In this document: positions 5,235-5,758 of the stretch, in pieces
Position numbering within the stretch: the stretch's first letter is position 1
Layout: every line of letters begins with the position of its first letter
Source: Burkholderiales bacterium
GTDB lineage: Bacteria > Pseudomonadota > Gammaproteobacteria > Burkholderiales > Burkholderiaceae_E
Assembly: GCA_020348765.1 (NCBI GenBank)
Contig: CP070753.1
Span: 2,918,456 to 2,924,213 of the forward strand
Reading direction: 5' to 3'
DNA: 5,758 nt
Program-made: the position numbers and the translations under genes
The notes under the pieces: generated by a model
Database searches by the model: none
Told to the model about the DNA's origin: nothing
Seen by the model: the letters and a program-made list of their open reading frames with translations, nothing else

Positions 5235-5758
5235 TCAGAAGCGCTCGACCCAGGGCCGCAACTCGACCTCGTGCGTCCAGGCGCTGCGGTCCTGTCGCAG
5301 CACGTGCAGGTAGCTGCGCGCGATCGCATCGGGATCGAGCATCGAGTCCGGCGCTTCGGCCGGCTCGGTGCGCCCGGGGTTGCGGATGCCGCCGTCGATC
5401 ACGAAGTGGGCGACATGGATGCCCCTGGGGTGCAGCTCGCGGGCCATGCTCTGGGCCAGGCCGCGCAAGGCGAACTTGCCCATCGCGAACGGCGCCGACA
5501 GCGGATAGCCCTTGACGCTCGCCGATGCGCCGGTGAACAGGATCGCGCCGCGGCCGCGGGCCAGCATGCCGCGCGCCGCCAGTTGCGCCACCAGGAACCC
5601 GCCGTAGGCCGAGACCGCGAGCGCCCGGGCCACTTCGTCGCGCGGCAGCTCGACCAGCGGGCCGCGCACCCGCGCACTCGGGTTGTAGAGCACCACATCG
5701 GGCGCGGCCCCGAAGCGCCGCTCGAGCTCGGCGAACAGGGCGTCGATCTGCTCGGGCA
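5235..5758 (-). CDS. Short-chain dehydrogenase/reductase (SDR), partial, N-terminus outside window
   Basis: The minus frame is open from the window edge to TGA at 5235, giving 173 visible residues. An apparent GTG start at 5696 is internal (DVVLYNPSA), because coding continues upstream as EQIDALFAELERRFGAAPD. Visible landmarks of a classical SDR Rossmann fold, in visible-residue numbering, are: LYNPSA (23-28) at the NNAG position after strand 4; a helix containing a family-like Asn-less SAYGGFLVAQ; GAILFTGASAS (70-80) with Ser78 as the expected catalytic Ser; then APFAMGKFALRGLAQS, where K94 sits at the YxxxK Lys but F90 replaces the Tyr; and the DGGI segment (about 121-124) after strand 6. 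The missing part should hold the GxxxGxG cofactor motif and about 65-70 residues. The substrate is unknown. The gene is 137 bp upstream of dodecin on the same strand. Confidence 0.88.
   Translation of the reverse strand, partial: PEQIDALFAELERRFGAAPDVVLYNPSARVRGPLVELPRDEVARALAVSAYGGFLVAQLAARGMLARGRGAILFTGASASVKGYPLSAPFAMGKFALRGLAQSMARELHPRGIHVAHFVIDGGIRNPGRTEPAEAPDSMLDPDAIARSYLHVLRQDRSAWTHEVELRPWVERF

Overview
The window is a gene-dense, GC-rich (by eye about two thirds G+C) bacterial chromosome segment. Several proteins read like those of high-GC gammaproteobacteria: a Pseudomonas-type carboxylesterase II, a ClcB-like CLC protein with CBS domains, and an XRE-type HTH protein whose C-terminal region I associate with that class. 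This taxonomic placement is inference from protein style, because no rRNA or marker gene is present. I see no insertion sequence, phage gene, tRNA, CRISPR array or plasmid gene.

Layout: on the + strand, positions 1-288 hold the C-terminal end of an oligopeptide/dipeptide ABC transporter ATPase. Everything else is on the minus strand and converges on it. In minus-strand transcription order (right to left) the genes are: an SDR oxidoreductase (5758-5235, N-terminus outside the window), dodecin (5097-4891), a carboxylesterase (4858-4196, possibly from GTG 4885), a CLC chloride channel/transporter with C-terminal CBS domains (4170-2395, TTG start), a 12-helix MFS transporter (2253-1069) and an XRE-family HTH protein with a lysine/arginine-rich N-terminal tail (1042-332). 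Short gaps (5-32 bp for dodecin/esterase, 25 bp for esterase/CLC, 26 bp for MFS/HTH) suggest co-transcribed pairs. Gaps of 141 bp (CLC/MFS) and 137 bp (SDR/dodecin) are the only sizeable intergenic stretches, and no gap exceeds 300 bp.

The genes do not form an obvious single pathway. Dodecin buffers flavins, the esterase is a soluble serine hydrolase, and CLC and MFS are inner-membrane transporters. The HTH protein directly follows the MFS gene and may regulate it. I find no convincing new defence or mobile system here.

The less ordinary signals are small-scale. Perfect hairpins without U-tracts sit at several gene ends, notably at the dodecin stop and the MFS stop. The CLC-MFS gap contains a four-copy 15-bp tandem repeat plus a 12-bp-stem hairpin. 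That same gap is completely open in the reading frame shared by the CLC and MFS genes, with a single TGA between them. Two enzymes/transporters also depart from textbook active-site residues: the SDR has Phe where the catalytic Tyr is expected, and the CLC lacks the central Ser, inner Glu and Tyr.
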